DNA from: Mastigamoeba balamuthi
Lineage: Eukaryota > Evosea > Mastigamoebida > Mastigamoebidae
Assembly: GCA_902651635.1 (NCBI GenBank)
Contig: CACRSC010000084.1
Coordinates: forward strand, 1,014,267-1,078,266
Direction: 5' to 3'
Length of the DNA: 64,000 nt
The position numbers and the translations under genes were made by a program. Below the pieces are notes generated by a model. The model did no database searches and had not been told where the DNA came from. It was given only the letters and a program-made list of their open reading frames with translations. Shown here in pieces: positions 33,967-45,600 of the stretch; the first letter of the stretch is position 1; every line of letters begins with the position of its first letter.

Positions 33967-35388
33967 TCTATTACTCTCTTTTTCTCACTAATACACAACA
34001 AATAACAGGCACCCAGGTCCCGCTGTCTCACCACAACTTTCGGAGCAAGCTCGTTCTTGCTGATTGAAAGAACAAGAGAGGGACATAGCAAAAAAACGAG
34101 AAGAGAAAGTAACAAACCAGTTGAGCCACAGCCACGCCAGCTCTTGGCTGGGCATGTTCATGCTTAGTTAAAACTTGATCAGAAACTCATACTGCTATCT
34201 GGTTTGTAAAAAATATTGTACATTTCTTTTCTGTGTATGTTTAGAGCATGTGTTATTTGCTGACAAGCACAGCAAAGAAAGTGAAAAAGCCCCTTTTTCG
34301 GACTCTTTTTTTTATCTTTATTGCTGCAATAATGAACCATAGTGCTTCAGTACAATTGGAGCTTATGCGAATGCACGTTCACTGTATAGTGTGGGCTTCA
34401 GTGAATGCAATTTCTTAATGACATAACAACGAAACTGTATCCGTGTATTTCTGTGAAATTTCAGTATGCATATATCACAATTTCTGAAGTACAGAACTGG
34501 CTTGCTGGCCTAACCAGACAGTGAAGCAGAAATCAATATGCATGATACGTAATGGTCATAGATCTGTGTAACCAGTGAGTGATGTGATGTGAGAACAATG
34601 CTGTTGCAGCACACAGGGCCAGAAAAAGAACATATCCACAACTCAGTTCATAAAAAAGAAGCAGAAGCAGGGGCTGATAAAGAAAAACTGAAGTTGCTAT
34701 CATACCTATTACCTTGTTCAGTCTCTTCCAGTCCCAGAGATGCATTTCTTCACTTTACTGATAATGTAAGGGCATGAAGGGCTTCCTGTGACATGCTGAT
34801 GATCAGTACAGACTTCTTCGTGCCACTTGACTCCATGGTCAGTAACTGCATAACCAAGCTCATGAGGAAACGAGCAGTGAACCACGGGTCAGTGGGGATC
34901 CAGATTTCATTGTTCTTCCTTATCAAAAGACTGCTTTGAGGCCTGATCAAGTTGTGGGTTTAAGAAAAGTGATGGTTATTTACTATGACACACCTTGTTC
35001 CTACGATCTGTGATTGGTGAAGAAGAATACACTGACGTCTTCAGGCCTACTCTGACTGACCTAGCAGCACACGGTGTTGCTGAGATTAGACATAAAGAAG
35101 AGCCCTTCACCTTGAATTTCTGGCCCATCACAAACGTGTTGTTAATGCAGCAGTGGAGGCAATTCACAACGTGGTTGACTGTGGTCCGTTTTTGGGGAGA
35201 AAAAGGCTTTCATATATTAGCTCTTCACTCTACTCTATTTCTTGGTTCCGTATCTCGAATTTGTTCTGCGAATTCAACTACTGGTCCATTGTTCGTATGA
35301 AGCCCAATTGACAGATTGTTATCCTTGCTATGGAATATAGGTGTGTGGAGGACCCCAATCAAGGCGGGGACGGAATAGTATTGGAACA
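33967..35388. other. AT-rich island with no assignable gene
   Basis: Composition here is much richer in A+T than flanking DNA. Coding-like scraps occur on both strands (for example EEEYTDVFRPTLTDLAAHGV at 35020 on plus; IWIPTDPWFTARFLMSLVMQ near 34890 on minus) but none assembles into a gene. It could be old inserted DNA, perhaps a decayed mobile element, but I see no terminal repeats or diagnostic motif. Confidence 0.4.
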
Positions 35389-36305
35389 TCAGCACTTTGT
35401 TGGTTTCCTCTTGGTCACTGAGCAGCATCTGTCGCCAAGTGGGCACGACGTGCACAGGGGGTTCTGTGCCTTGCAGGTCCTGCGCCCGTGCTCAATGAGC
35501 AGCAGGTGCCCCGCGTACTTCCACGACGATGGCACGGCCCTGTCCAGCTCCTCTTGCGTCTTCTCTCTGCTAAGTCCGCTCTTGACAAGCCCCAGCCTCT
35601 GCGAGACCCTGCAGAGGATCAGTTGCGAACTGGTAGACGTGGAAGTGCCCACATCCCGCAGCAGTGGCCACATAGGGCTTCTGTAAAGAGCGCAGACAGC
35701 CCATTCCTTCGCCCCACAGAAAGTATGGGAGTGCACACCTGTGTATGTGCGTGTCCACGGGGAAGACGGGCCGGCCGAGGCCAAAGAGCGCCACGCATGC
35801 GGCCGTCTTGGGCCCCACGCCCTTCATCGCCGTGAGCTCCTCCATCACCTGCTCGTCGGTCATACTGGCCAGGTGCTTCAGGCTGGGCTCGCCACCCTCC
35901 TCACCCCGCAGCGACTCCAGTATCTCCTTCGGAAAGCCGTCCCGTTCCACGCGTGTGAGGTTACGTTGAACGGCGAGATATTTCCAGATTTTCCAGATTC
36001 ATCGGAGATTTGATTCGGGAAGATACTTTGATGCGGTGGCTCTTGGTCGCGGCGAGGCCGCCGGTGCGGATGGCGTCCTCGATGTCGCTGGCGTCGGCGT
36101 CGGCGACGTCGGACCACGCGGGGAAGCGCGCGCGGAGGTCGGCGTAGGCGCGCAGGCTGTTCTTGTCGGTCGTGTTCTGCGAGAGGATCGTCATGACCAG
36201 CGTGTCGAGCGGGTCGTCGGGGAGCTCGCGCGGCTCGGGCTTGCCGTACGCCTTCTCGAGCGCCTCGAACACCTCCACGCATCCACGTGGGGCTTTGCTG
36301 TCCAT
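35389..36305 (-). CDS. Endonuclease III-like DNA glycosylase/AP lyase (HhH-GPD, 4Fe-4S)
   Basis: Exons 36305-36027, 35926-35739 and 35608-35389 give 228 residues (E. coli Nth has 211). Family knowledge: base-excision repair of oxidised pyrimidines. Visible are TLVMTILSQNTTDKNS, the helix-hairpin-helix MKGVGPKTAACVALFGLG with the catalytic-type Lys, the catalytic Asp in FPVDTHIHR, RLGLVKSGLSREKTQEELD, and the cluster motif C-x6-C-x2-C-x5-C (CKAQNPLCTSCPLGDRC). Intron 1 ends in an unusual CCGAAG acceptor but rejoins RIK with EILESLRGE exactly. Intron 2 (130 nt, GTGTGC) rejoins HIHR with VSQRLGLV. Confidence 0.9.
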
Positions 36306-36638
36306 CTTCTTGCTGCGGAGATATTAATGCACAGGATATCGCGATTTCCGGGAAAATGGGTGCCTGTAAGTTCGCCACCCTGCTGTGATGCTGTTACCCT
36401 TGCCGTGGCCGCGGCATCAGGGCTCGCGATGTCCATTCGCTCCACCCAAAATTCACGAACAGATAAAAAAACTAAATCACTACACACCATCAAAATCTGC
36501 GCAACAAACGCCGACCATCCGCGCGCGCTGTCGCGGGAAATCAAATGAAGTACATGAGGGGGTGAGTTCTTAATATTAATGTCCTCGTTGTTGGGAGATC
36601 CCCGGGGGCATTCGGACACCCCTTGGCAGGGGGGGGGA
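36306..36638. promoter_or_regulatory. Intergenic; Nth promoter with AGATATT motif
   Basis: AGATATT at 36319-36325, followed by AGGATATCG, lies 14-30 nt upstream of the minus-strand ATG at 36305. The rest up to the RPB9 stop shows no exon. Confidence 0.4.
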
Positions 36639-37133
36639 TCAGTTGACCCAGGTGTTCCTGCAGAACACGCAGACGTAGCGCGTGGTGGACCCGGGCTCGT
36701 TCGAGGGGCAGAAGGCCGCCTCGTTCTTGTGGCAGTTCTGGCAGCGCTCCTGCGTCGTGCGCGGCAGCGTCGGGTCCACGGCGTCGGTCACCGCCGCGGC
36801 CGCCACGCGGTGCGGCTCGGTGTCGTGGCGGTACACGCAGGGGCTCTTGGACTCCTGGCGCTCCTCGCAGGCAGCGCACCACCATATGAGGCGCCTGTCG
36901 ACCTCCTGGGGCTTCATCATGTTGTTGCTGGGGGTGGGGGGGCACAGGGAGGAAACGAACACACACACACACACAGCAGCAGCAGAGCGCGACGCTCGGG
37001 TGGTGAGAGAAGAGATATAATATTGGGGGGCGAGGGGCGAGGAGGTGAACCAGTGGTTGCAGAACATGAGGGTGATGGCCTCCTTGTTGCCGCCCTGGGC
37101 CTGCGGCATGACGTCCGAGTCGTCGCCCAACAT
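36639..37133 (-). CDS. RPB9: RNA polymerase II subunit RPB9
   Basis: Exons 37133-37051 and 36927-36639 give 123 residues, as expected for RPB9. Family knowledge: RPB9 is a two-zinc-ribbon subunit of Pol II involved in start-site choice and transcript cleavage. The intron (GTTCAC donor) splits the first ribbon: MFCNHC-NNMMKP is formed across the junction, followed by WWCAACEERQES. The C-terminal ribbon is PTLPRTTQERCQNCHKNEA ending YVCVFCRNTW. The TLPRT motif before the second ribbon is characteristic. The intron contains a (CA)n tract. It is divergent from the zinc-finger gene, with only about 90 bp between starts. A Pol I or III paralogue (RPA12/RPC11) is less likely. Confidence 0.88.
   Translation of the reverse strand: MLGDDSDVMPQAQGGNKEAITLMFCNHWFTSSPLAPQYYISSLTTRASRSAAAVCVCVFVSSLCPPTPSNNMMKPQEVDRRLIWWCAACEERQESKSPCVYRHDTEPHRVAAAAVTDAVDPTLPRTTQERCQNCHKNEAAFCPSNEPGSTTRYVCVFCRNTWVN
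36957..36976. repeat. (CA)n microsatellite in RPB9 intron
   Basis: About nine CA dinucleotides followed by CAG repeats. Confidence 0.85.
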
Positions 37134-37223
37134 TGCGTCTGCAGCTGCGCGCGCGCGAGGGAGAGTTTTGATCAAATGTGTTGAATCTTCTCTATCGGAA
37201 GATATTCTCAGTATCCTCCTGAG

Positions 37224-38297
37224 ATGAGTGGCGCTTCAGTGGAAGCGCAGCGCGCGCCAGAGCCACCAGCAGCACGCGCAAGTGCTGCGGTGCCAGTGGG
37301 AGGGTTGCTCGCGGGTGTTCGCGATGGCTGAGGAGCTGTACGAGCACCTGACGGGCCACGTGGGGCCCCGCGAGCCCTGGATCTGCCGCTGGACCGTCTG
37401 CCGCAACCCCGCCAACGTCGGCAGGCACTGGCCCTACCGCTCCTCCCTCCTGCAGCACCTTGTCACGCACGCCCCGGGCTACAAGGCACGCCGTTGTCCC
37501 CTTACGTCCGACTCAGTCCCCTGACGCACTGCCGAAGCCACACGAGTGCCCGCACTGCGGATACCGCACGACGTTCCAGTGGCGCCTGGCAACGCACCTC
37601 CGCAAGCACGAGCTGGAGGACGGAAGCCCCGCGGCACAGTCGTCGCAGCAGCAGCGGTACGCGATGCCCAACGGCGACGGCCGCAGCGGTGCACTCGCAC
37701 TGCAGCCCAGGGCGGTCAGCGACGACAACGCCTACGCAAACGATGAGGACGAAGACGACGGCGACTGCTTCTTCGAGGAGCAGGGCCAGCAGCCCCAGCA
37801 GCGCAGAGCAGGCAGAGCAGCAGCGCATCTCGCACAGGGTCCGCGGAACACACGCACGCACGCACGCACGCACATGCGCATGGTGGCTGAGCTGAGCCCT
37901 GTGCTCTGCAGTGTTGGTCGTCGATGGCGCTGGCAAGCAGTGCGGTGATCCACGGCAGGTCGTCGTGACGGACGGAGATACGGTGGGCACCGTCGTGGCA
38001 GCGATCGAGCGCGAGGTGCTGCCCGTGGGATGCAGCGTCGCTCATGTGTGGCGGTGCACGTCAGAGGGCCTCCGTGTGCTCATCGACTCCAGGCAGTACG
38101 GCTATGCATTTGATCTGATGTCAGACGGCTGCGCTGTCGCTGTGGACTACATGGAGCCCGCGGGGGCAGTGGTGCCGGACAAGTACCCTTTTGCTCAGAT
38201 TGCTCAGCGCACACCGGTGGAGCAGTGCGCCTGCGCAGCAGCCGAGTGTCCCTCCCCGTTCGGCGTTGGTGGTGGAGTGCTTGGGATGCCACTGTAG
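37224..38297 (+). CDS. C2H2 zinc-finger protein
   Basis: Supported exons are about 37273-37485, 37538-37838 and 37912-38297. The start is unresolved. The only nearby ATG (37224) is in another frame and would need a very short intron (donor at 37239, acceptor near 37272). Three fingers are visible: CQWEGCSRVFAMAEELYEHL-TGH, CRWTVC...LLQHLVTH, and CPHCGYRTTFQWRLATHLRKH. The linker APGYKPHE between fingers 2 and 3 is created by joining AAG at 37485 to CCA at 37538, across an intron that starts GCACGC. An acidic, Gln-rich linker follows, then a globular C-terminus (VLVVDGAGKQ, VWRCTSEGLRVLIDSRQYGY). Nuclear DNA-binding role inferred; target unknown. AGATATT at 37200-37206 is just upstream. Confidence 0.72.
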
Positions 38298-39079
38298 AAG
38301 GATTATGTGGTCGGATGGGCTGGGCCTTGAACACCATCCCTCGGGCATACAGTATGTGATCACCAAGGGTCAGGAGAAACTGGGCACAGCTCCCTATCTC
38401 TTTGTCTGACATTATTGGCAGTGTACAATTCCTCCTTTAATTCAATTGACCTCATGTATTTTATTATCTACCACAGTCAACTTTCTGACACTGCTCCAAT
38501 GCCATTAAGCTTGTGTGAGATGGGTATTTTGGCCATGCCCAGTTGTTCTCGTATTATGGGGGTTTGTGGTTGAATCGGGGGGGGGGGGATGATCATGAAG
38601 ATGTAGTACTATGACTCAGGGCTGAAGTGAAGGGGTGTGGTGTGTTCGTGTTTTGTGTGAGGGTTTCAATCTTTTTTTCCTTCACTTCGTAACAATACAG
38701 GAGCCTTTCTCCCTCGATCTCAATCTTGATTTCAGTATAGCTTCACCTGATACCCCGTGAAGAGGAATAGAGAGACAATGCACCCCAGATAACAGCTGAA
38801 TCGAAGGAAGTGTAGGCAGGAGGGTCTCAGGAGGAGGATTAAAAAGTCTAGACCTTGTGGTGGTGGATATCTTGAATCTGGGGCAACTGATGTTCCCTTG
38901 GGTGTGAAAGATCGGTTCCCGTTTCTTTAGCAACATCGGGAGCCCGGATTGTACGGATTCGCAATATCAATTGACTGTGCCACGTTCGGAAGAGCAACGA
39001 AATATCGGGCTGCACAATCTCGGCCCCCTTTGTATTCTCTTGTCTACCCGTCCGCCCACCCGCGAACCCTCCGGCAGCG
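38298..39079. other. Intergenic, AT-rich, poly-G tract; promoter of the next gene
   Basis: No supported exon. A run of about 13 G lies at 38577-38589. AATATC at 39001-39006 lies 79 nt before the ATG at 39080. Confidence 0.45.
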
Positions 39080-40877
39080 ATGGCCGACGGCAGAGCCTTC
39101 GTCTACGTCCCCGGCCGCACCTGCGGCTCGCCCCCGCCGACGACCGACAGCCCCGCGAGCGAGGAGGACGCCAACGCCGGCGGCGACGCGCCCTCGCAGC
39201 CGCCGCGCCAGAACCAGCCGCCCAACCCCAACGCCCCCGAGGAGGACCCCCCGCTGGCCGCCGACACCCGCGCGCGCCTGGCGACGTCGCCCGACGCGGT
39301 CGTGGCCGTGGGGACGACGCCCGAGGGCCTGCCGATGCTGCTGTCGGTGCGGCGGTCGCTGGACCTGCGCTCGGCCGTCGCCTCGGCGCTGGGGCTCAGC
39401 GGGGGCGCGCAGTCGATCGTGCCCGAGGGCATCGCGGCGCCGTTCGCGGCCCTCTCGCGCGCCGTGCACCGCCACTGCTGCGGCGTCGGCGTGACGCAGA
39501 TCGACGGCTGCCGCGTACGCCACGACCCCCCTCGCCCGAAGAATCTGCAGAATCTTCGAATCTCCCCACGCTCGAAGAAATGCCTGCGTTGACTCAGCAG
39601 TTGCCTGCGCAGACGTATGTGACGTCGAAGCAGGTGTGCGAGCTGATGGGCCAGCCGGTCCTCGCGGCGCTGCTGGGCGTCGACTCGCCGCTGAAGCAGA
39701 GCAGCAAGGCGCGGGCGCCGCAGCACCTGGCCGGGACGTTCGGCCTGCGCGCCAAGCCGCTGGTGACGAGCGTCGAGTTCCTCGGGGGCGTCGACCGCGG
39801 CGGCTACAACGCCACAGAGGTCACGCGGCAGCTCTCGGGCACCGTCCACGTCGGCGTGCCGCTCGACGACCAGCGCCCGACGACCGTCGTCCGCGTGGCC
39901 CGCGACGAGGAGCCCTCGACGCGCAAGGTCGCCGAGTGGGAGGACCTGCGGGCGCTGCGCGGGGCCACGTGGCGGTGCCCCGTCGCCGACGCGCGCGGGA
40001 GGCCGACGGTGCGCACGCTGACGGGCAGGATCGCCGAGGAGCACGCGGGGCTCGTGGCGGCCATCGCGGCGCTGCAGTCGCCGGCGGTGACGTACTGCGT
40101 CACGAGGCAGTCGGTGGGCGAGGCGGTCGCGCAGCTCGGCCGCAGCCTCTACATGCTGCACGAGGTCGGCGAGGTCCACGGGGACGTCTGCCCCGTGAAC
40201 ACTCTGCTGCTGTCGACTGGGGCCAAGGCGCGTGTGCCCGGATATCTTGTCGCTTGAAAAATCAACTGAATTGATCCCGCGCATACCTCAGATGATAGAC
40301 GCGCTGCGCATTCGCACCGGGACGATCGCGTTTGCTGGGACTCCTGGCTGGTGCGCCCCGGAGCAGGCGCTCTACAAGCCTGTCACGCCCGCTGCCGACG
40401 TGTACCCTCTGGGCCTCATGCTGGTCAAGCTCCTCAGCGGTACCTCCCCAGAGGGGCACTCTGCCTCAGTGCTGAGTCTCTTACTGCTCGTTCTGCGCAG
40501 CGTGCATCTACGGGGAGGAGCGCAAGTACATCCTGCCGACGAGCCAGGATGCGTCCAAGCGTGTGAGGCTGCTGCCCGACCCCAGCATCCTGATCGACAC
40601 CAAGAAGATAGACATGCACGACGAGTCCGCGCGCGCTGCCTGGAAGGCCTTCATCGAGCGCTGCGTCGCGTTCGAGCCCGAGCGCAGGCCTGCCAACGGG
40701 TCCGTCTTTGCCGACGAGCTCGACGCGCTGATGGCCAAGTTCCCGCTGCCTGGCGCGCTGGAGAACGCGTACAGGCCCCCGGGAGAGCTGATGCCCGGAG
40801 CGGTCGTCAACGGGACGACGGGGCCTGTGCGTGTGGTGTTCGACACGTACTCGTCTGTCAGGTCCGCGTTTGATTGA
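39080..40877 (+). CDS. Protein-kinase-like protein with degenerate DFG
   Basis: Exons 39080-39514, about 39601-40233, 40292-40439 and 40501-40877 give about 530 residues. The N-terminus is Pro/Asn/Ala-rich (about 60 residues) and is followed by a region I do not recognise (LATSPDAVVAVGTTPEGLPM). The C-terminal third is kinase-fold: LYMLHEVGEVHGDVCPVNTLLL (HGD-x3-N catalytic loop), MIDAL in place of DFG, GTPGWCAPEQ, DVYPLGLMLVKLLSG and CVAFEPERRPANGS. The N-lobe is divergent and I cannot place the glycine loop or ATP lysine. It may be a pseudokinase or an atypical kinase. The acceptor of intron 1 is uncertain within 15 nt (39597, 39600 or 39612), all in phase. Confidence 0.7.
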
Positions 40878-41084
40878 AGAACCTGCGACCAAACCACCAA
40901 ACACGGCAAAATCCCGAAATGATCTTCCTGAACTCAGGGAAGACCTTGGGTATAAACAATTTGGCCAGTGACGTCAATAGCGTGATCAATTTAGAGGTCT
41001 TTGCAGTGTCCGATCGCAGATCTTTTCCTGCAGATATTCGATCATCCTTGCGTAATCACCACTTTTTTACTGTTGCTCGTGAGA
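40878..41084. promoter_or_regulatory. Intergenic; promoter of nucleoside hydrolase gene
   Basis: AGATATT at 41032-41038 lies about 50 nt upstream of the ATG at 41085, within an AT-rich stretch. Confidence 0.4.
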
Positions 41085-42355
41085 ATGAAGGTGCTGATCG
41101 ACACGGACTGCGGAGTCGACGACGCGGCGGCCATCCTCTTCGGTACGCGGGCCGCGTTGATTTCTGCTGAAGGCTCGGCGTCTGACCTCCCCCCTCCCCC
41201 CAGCACTGCAGTGCGAAAGGTGCCAGGTCGTCGCCGTGACGTGCTGCCACGGCAACGCCACGCTCGACTGCGTCTGCTACAACGTCGCCCGCGTTCTGGA
41301 CACTGCCGGGCGCAGCGACGTGCCCGTGTACCGCGGGTGCGACAGGCCCCTCGTGCCTCCGCCGGGCCACCGCGAGGTCCCGCGCTGGCCGGGCCACGGC
41401 GCCGACGGCCTCGGCGACTGCGGGCTGGGCCTCGGAGGCCCCGCCCCCCGCGACCCCCAGCCCCTCACGCCCGTGCCCACCTCTGAGGGCGAGCACGCTG
41501 CAGTAGCGATCTGCAGGATAGTCAAGGCGAGTGTGCGGGCGGCCTGAGAACTGCTCGCGAACTCATCGATCGGCTGCCGCTGCAGAGGTGCGCTGAGGAG
41601 GGCGAGAAGGTGCACGTGGTGACGCTGGGGCCGCTGACCAACGTGGCGCTGGCGGTGGCGATGAGGCCCGAGATAGCGGGGCTCGTCGAGAGGGTCGCCA
41701 TCATGGGCGGGTCGCACAGCTGCAAGGGCAACAGCTCTTTCGGGGCCGAATTCAATTTGTATCAACTACTTTGCTCTGCCATTGAATTGTGAACTGACAG
41801 TATGGTTTCCAGTCACATGGACCCCGAGGCGGCAAGGATTGTGGTCGACCGGTTCGCTCGCGTCGACATTGTGCCGTTCGACAACATCATCACGGTGCCG
41901 TGGCCCGCGTGGGACGGCATCGTGTCCTCCTCGCAGGCGCCGGCGGCCAAGCTCATGGCCAGGGCCACTGCCAAGCTACGTGTTCTCGCAGGCGACTCGT
42001 CGGACGGTGTCCTTCTCTGCGACGCCATAGCCATGGCGGCATTCCTCGATCCCCAGACCATCCTTGTACGCCTGGAGTATTCTAGTTATTAGTTGTGTTT
42101 GCGTGTCGAGTTGTGGCTGAGGAATCCTCTGTTCCCCTTTCCACTGCTTCTTACACGCGTTTGGATTACCAGGAGGAGCAGAAGCTCGCTGCCGAGGTGG
42201 AGACCGCGGGCGAGCACTCGCGGGGGGCGCTGATCCTCGACTGGTACGGTGCCGCGCCCGAGGAGAAACGCAACGTGCGTATTGTTATGCGCATGGATGC
42301 AGCGCGCTACACAGACATACTGCGTGCGGTCCTCATGGGCGCCAAGTGGAACTGA
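41085..42355 (+). CDS. Inosine/uridine-preferring nucleoside hydrolase
   Basis: Exons 41085-41142, 41204-41526, 41586-41758, 41813-42065 and 42173-42355 give about 329 residues, typical for the IUNH family. Family knowledge: a Ca2+-dependent enzyme cleaving ribonucleosides to base and ribose, used in purine/pyrimidine salvage. Visible are the N-terminal metal signature LIDTDCGVDDAAAI, AVTCCHGNATLDCVCYN, VVTLGPLTNVALAV, VAIMGGS, AEFNFHMDPEAARIV, FDNIITVPW and CDAIAMAAFLDP. Intron 2 seems to use donor AAG|GCGAGT at 41527. A GT donor at 41521 would delete two residues and cannot be excluded. The other introns are GT-AG. It fits functionally with the UPRT nearby but is not linked to it. Confidence 0.9.
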
Positions 42356-42654
42356 GGCCGCGATCAGTGCCGCACTGGTATGCCCGGCCGTTTGCCACCA
42401 AATGTTCAGGAATGCGACAGTCGTGATGCATTGAACCACAGATCCCACTGATTGTTACAGTAATGGCACATTCTGGGCCACGGTCGCTTTTGCATGCCAA
42501 ATAGGGGAGAGTATCAACTGAACCATGACGTGGCTCGGATATATTCGCCCCAGATACAAGCGAGAAATATCCAACCGTCCGCTTGGATTCGAATCCCGCG
42601 CCCCCCGTTTAGTTCTTCGTCGCGCCGGCCCTCCCGTCCAGCCGCCCCCGCAAA
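42356..42654. promoter_or_regulatory. Intergenic; PTEN gene promoter
   Basis: CGGATATATTCG at about 42536 and AAATATCC at 42565-42572 lie 80-120 nt upstream of the ATG at 42655. Confidence 0.4.
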
Positions 42655-45600
42655 ATGCTGTCGCAACTGCGCGGCGCGGTCTCTAAGGAGAAGCGCCGGT
42701 ACCAGCAGTTCGGCTTCGACCTCGACCTCAGCTGTGCGACCCCCACTTTCGTGACTGTTTTCTGGGGGTCGGCCCCCGCTGGCGACGGTGTGGGCCCGCA
42801 GGCACACTGCTCACGGCTGCGGGGTGGGGCCCCCGGCCAGATATCACCAAGAGGATCATAGCGATGGGGTTCCCGTCCGAGAGCGTCGAGGCGGCGTACC
42901 GCAACCCGTACAAGGAGGTCTACAGGTAACGGCCGCCCAGCAGCGAGCGGATCGCCCCACCGCGCGCACCCGCACGCCAGAAAACGTACTGAGCCGCCGC
43001 CCGGGGGGTGCGCGCTCGCAGGTTCCTCGAGGTGTTCCACAAGGACCACTACCGCGTGTATAACTTGTGCGGCTGCCCTCTCCCCATCCTCATCCCCCTC
43101 TTCCGCCTGCCCCCCCCATCTCTTGCGGCGAATTGCCTGCGTTGAGTCAGAGGCAACCGTAGTGTCCAGTTCCTCAATTCCCTGTCGCGGCCACCCAACA
43201 GATGCAGCGAGCGGGGATACGAGGCATGCAAGTTCCACAACCGAGGCACGGGCCCACCACCGCCCCCCCGAGCCGTCCTCGCCTGACAGCCCAGCGCCCG
43301 CGCAGTCGGGGTGTACCCGTTCGACGACCACAACGCGCCGCCGTTTGAGATGATCCAGAGGTTCTGCGCCGACGTGGACGAGTGGCTGGGACAGGACCCC
43401 GAGAACATCGCCGTCGTGCACTGCAAGGCGGGCAAGGGCCGCACGGGGCTCATGATCTGCTGCTACATGCAGCACTGCCGCGAGTGGGAGACGTCTGACG
43501 AGGCGCTCGCATACTACGCGGCCATCAGGACGTTCAACAAGAAGGGCGTCACGATCCCCAGCCAGGTGCGCTACGTCAAGTACTACGAGCAGCTCGTGCG
43601 CTTCAACATACAGGTCGGCAAGGAGCTCGTCTTCTGCAAGCGCATCGTCCTGCGCCCCAAGCCCAAGCTGCCCGACAACGCAGGCAAAATATCTTCCTTC
43701 CTCTTCCTCTTTTTTTTCCCCACAGGAGTTCCGGGGATTCGTATTCAACGTAACGCGCAGATATTTCGTTCCACATGTACGTCTCGCAGACGCAGGTGTA
43801 CAAGACCAAGATCGACGAGGAGAAGAAGGACAGGTCCAAGCGCGAGTCGTGGGCCGACAGCAGCGCGCGGGGCCGCACGCTGCACAGCCGCCTGCGCGAC
43901 GCCCTCGTCGAGGGCGGCGAGAACGAGGGCCGCGTCAACGACACGTTCGACATCGTCACCGTCTACGCCAACAAGCGCGACCCCGACGCCCCCGTGGGCT
44001 CGTGGGGCGACGAGCCGCACGTGGCCGAGATCCCCAACGTGCCGCTGTGCGGCGACATCTGCCTCGAGGCGTACACGCACACGGGGCTGTCGAGCGAGCA
44101 GCACCTCTTCTCGTTCTGGTTCAACACGGCGTTCATACGCAACGGGCGCGCTGTGTTCGCCAAGCCCGAGATCGACAAGGCGCACAAGGACAAGAAGCTC
44201 TTCGCGCCGCACTTTGTCGTCGAGATGTTCTTCAACGACGCCGAGACGATGGCCGCCGCCAACTCGATGTCGCCCTCGACGGCCACGCTGGCCGCCCCTC
44301 AGCACCAGCTCTCGCAGCCTCCCACTCCGCGCTCCGCGGAGCCGGCGGCGCCTGCTGTCCTCGCGCAGCTGCTGACGCCATCGCCGGCGATTACGGTGCC
44401 CCTGGCGCAGATCGGGCCGCTCAACACCGCGCAGGGGCCGTTCCCCAACGCGGTTCAGGCCAGGCCCGCGTGCGTCGTGGCGTGCGAGCTGCTGGAGCGC
44501 CTGATAGACCTGTACCTGCGGTGCGGGTACTACGGTGTGGTGCTCGACGACAGCGTGGCGAGCGTGGCGCACCACCCGGACTTCCCCGCGTGGCAGCGGG
44601 CGACGGCGGAGCTGGAGCGCGTGAGCGTGGCGATGTTGCGCGAGAACGACGAGCGCACGGCGTTCTGGCTGAACGTCTACAACATCATGGCGCTGCACTC
44701 GACGGCTCTGCTGTACTCGCGGCGCGACATGAACCACGGGCTGTACTCGTCGCCCAAGGACAAGAGCACGCAGCTGCAGGACGCCAAGTACGTGATAGCA
44801 GGCCACGTCGTCACCATGCAAGAGATCGAGAACTGCATCCTGCGCCACTCATTCCCCCCGGCGGACAATGGTGCGTGCCCTTAACCGCCCCTCCGGGTGA
44901 CTCGCCTCACGCTGTCTGTGCTCTGGACCCAGGCGTCGAGAGCAGCGTCTCGTTTGCAGAGTCGGACGACAGGAAACACTGGCCGCTGACGGTCCGCGAT
45001 GCCCGCATTCCCTATGTGCTCTCTTACTGCACAACCGTACGCCATCGGCCTCCCTTTCAGGCAAGTGGGGTGGTGGCTCACGCCGACCCCCTCTCTCGCA
45101 GTCGAGCCCGAGGGTGTGGGTGTTCCACCCGGCGACGGTGCACCAGGAGCTGGACAAGGCCGTGTCGCACTTCATGAAGACGAACAGCTACGTGAACATC
45201 GCGACGCGCCAGGCGTTCCTGCACCGCCAGTGCGTGTGGTTCGCGCACGACTACGCCAAGCGACGCGAGCAGCTGGAGTTCATCGGGCGCATCCTCGAGA
45301 CGCCGGGGCTCAGCGAGTACGACATCAAGTACGCCGAGTACGACTGGGAGGTCCGCGTGTACCTCGACCACCTGCGCCTGTGCGGCATCCCCATCGAGCG
45401 CCGCGCTACCCGCGTCGTCGCCTCGCAGGGCCCGCAGATCTCGCCCTTTGCCAGCCCCGCGCAGGGCGTCGCAATGCCGACGCCGCCCTCGTCGCCCGCG
45501 CCGCCGCCGCCGACTGCGCTGGCCCTCGCGGTGAACGCGCCGCCGCCGCCGGCGACCGAGGCGCCAGAGGCCCCCAAGTCGGAGAAGCTGCACGCGCACA

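Noticed and set aside
34995-35300. Plus-strand frame in the AT-rich island, considered as a transposase
   Set aside because: No catalytic motif, terminal repeats or target duplication could be seen; the opposite strand is equally protein-like.
35225-35455. Minus-strand frame as an extra 3' exon of the endonuclease III gene
   Set aside because: The endonuclease reading frame already ends after the 4Fe-4S cluster at 35389, as expected for the family.
37853-37873. ACGC repeat as a possible CRISPR-like or regulatory array
   Set aside because: Simple microsatellite (ACGC)n inside an intron; no spacer-repeat structure.
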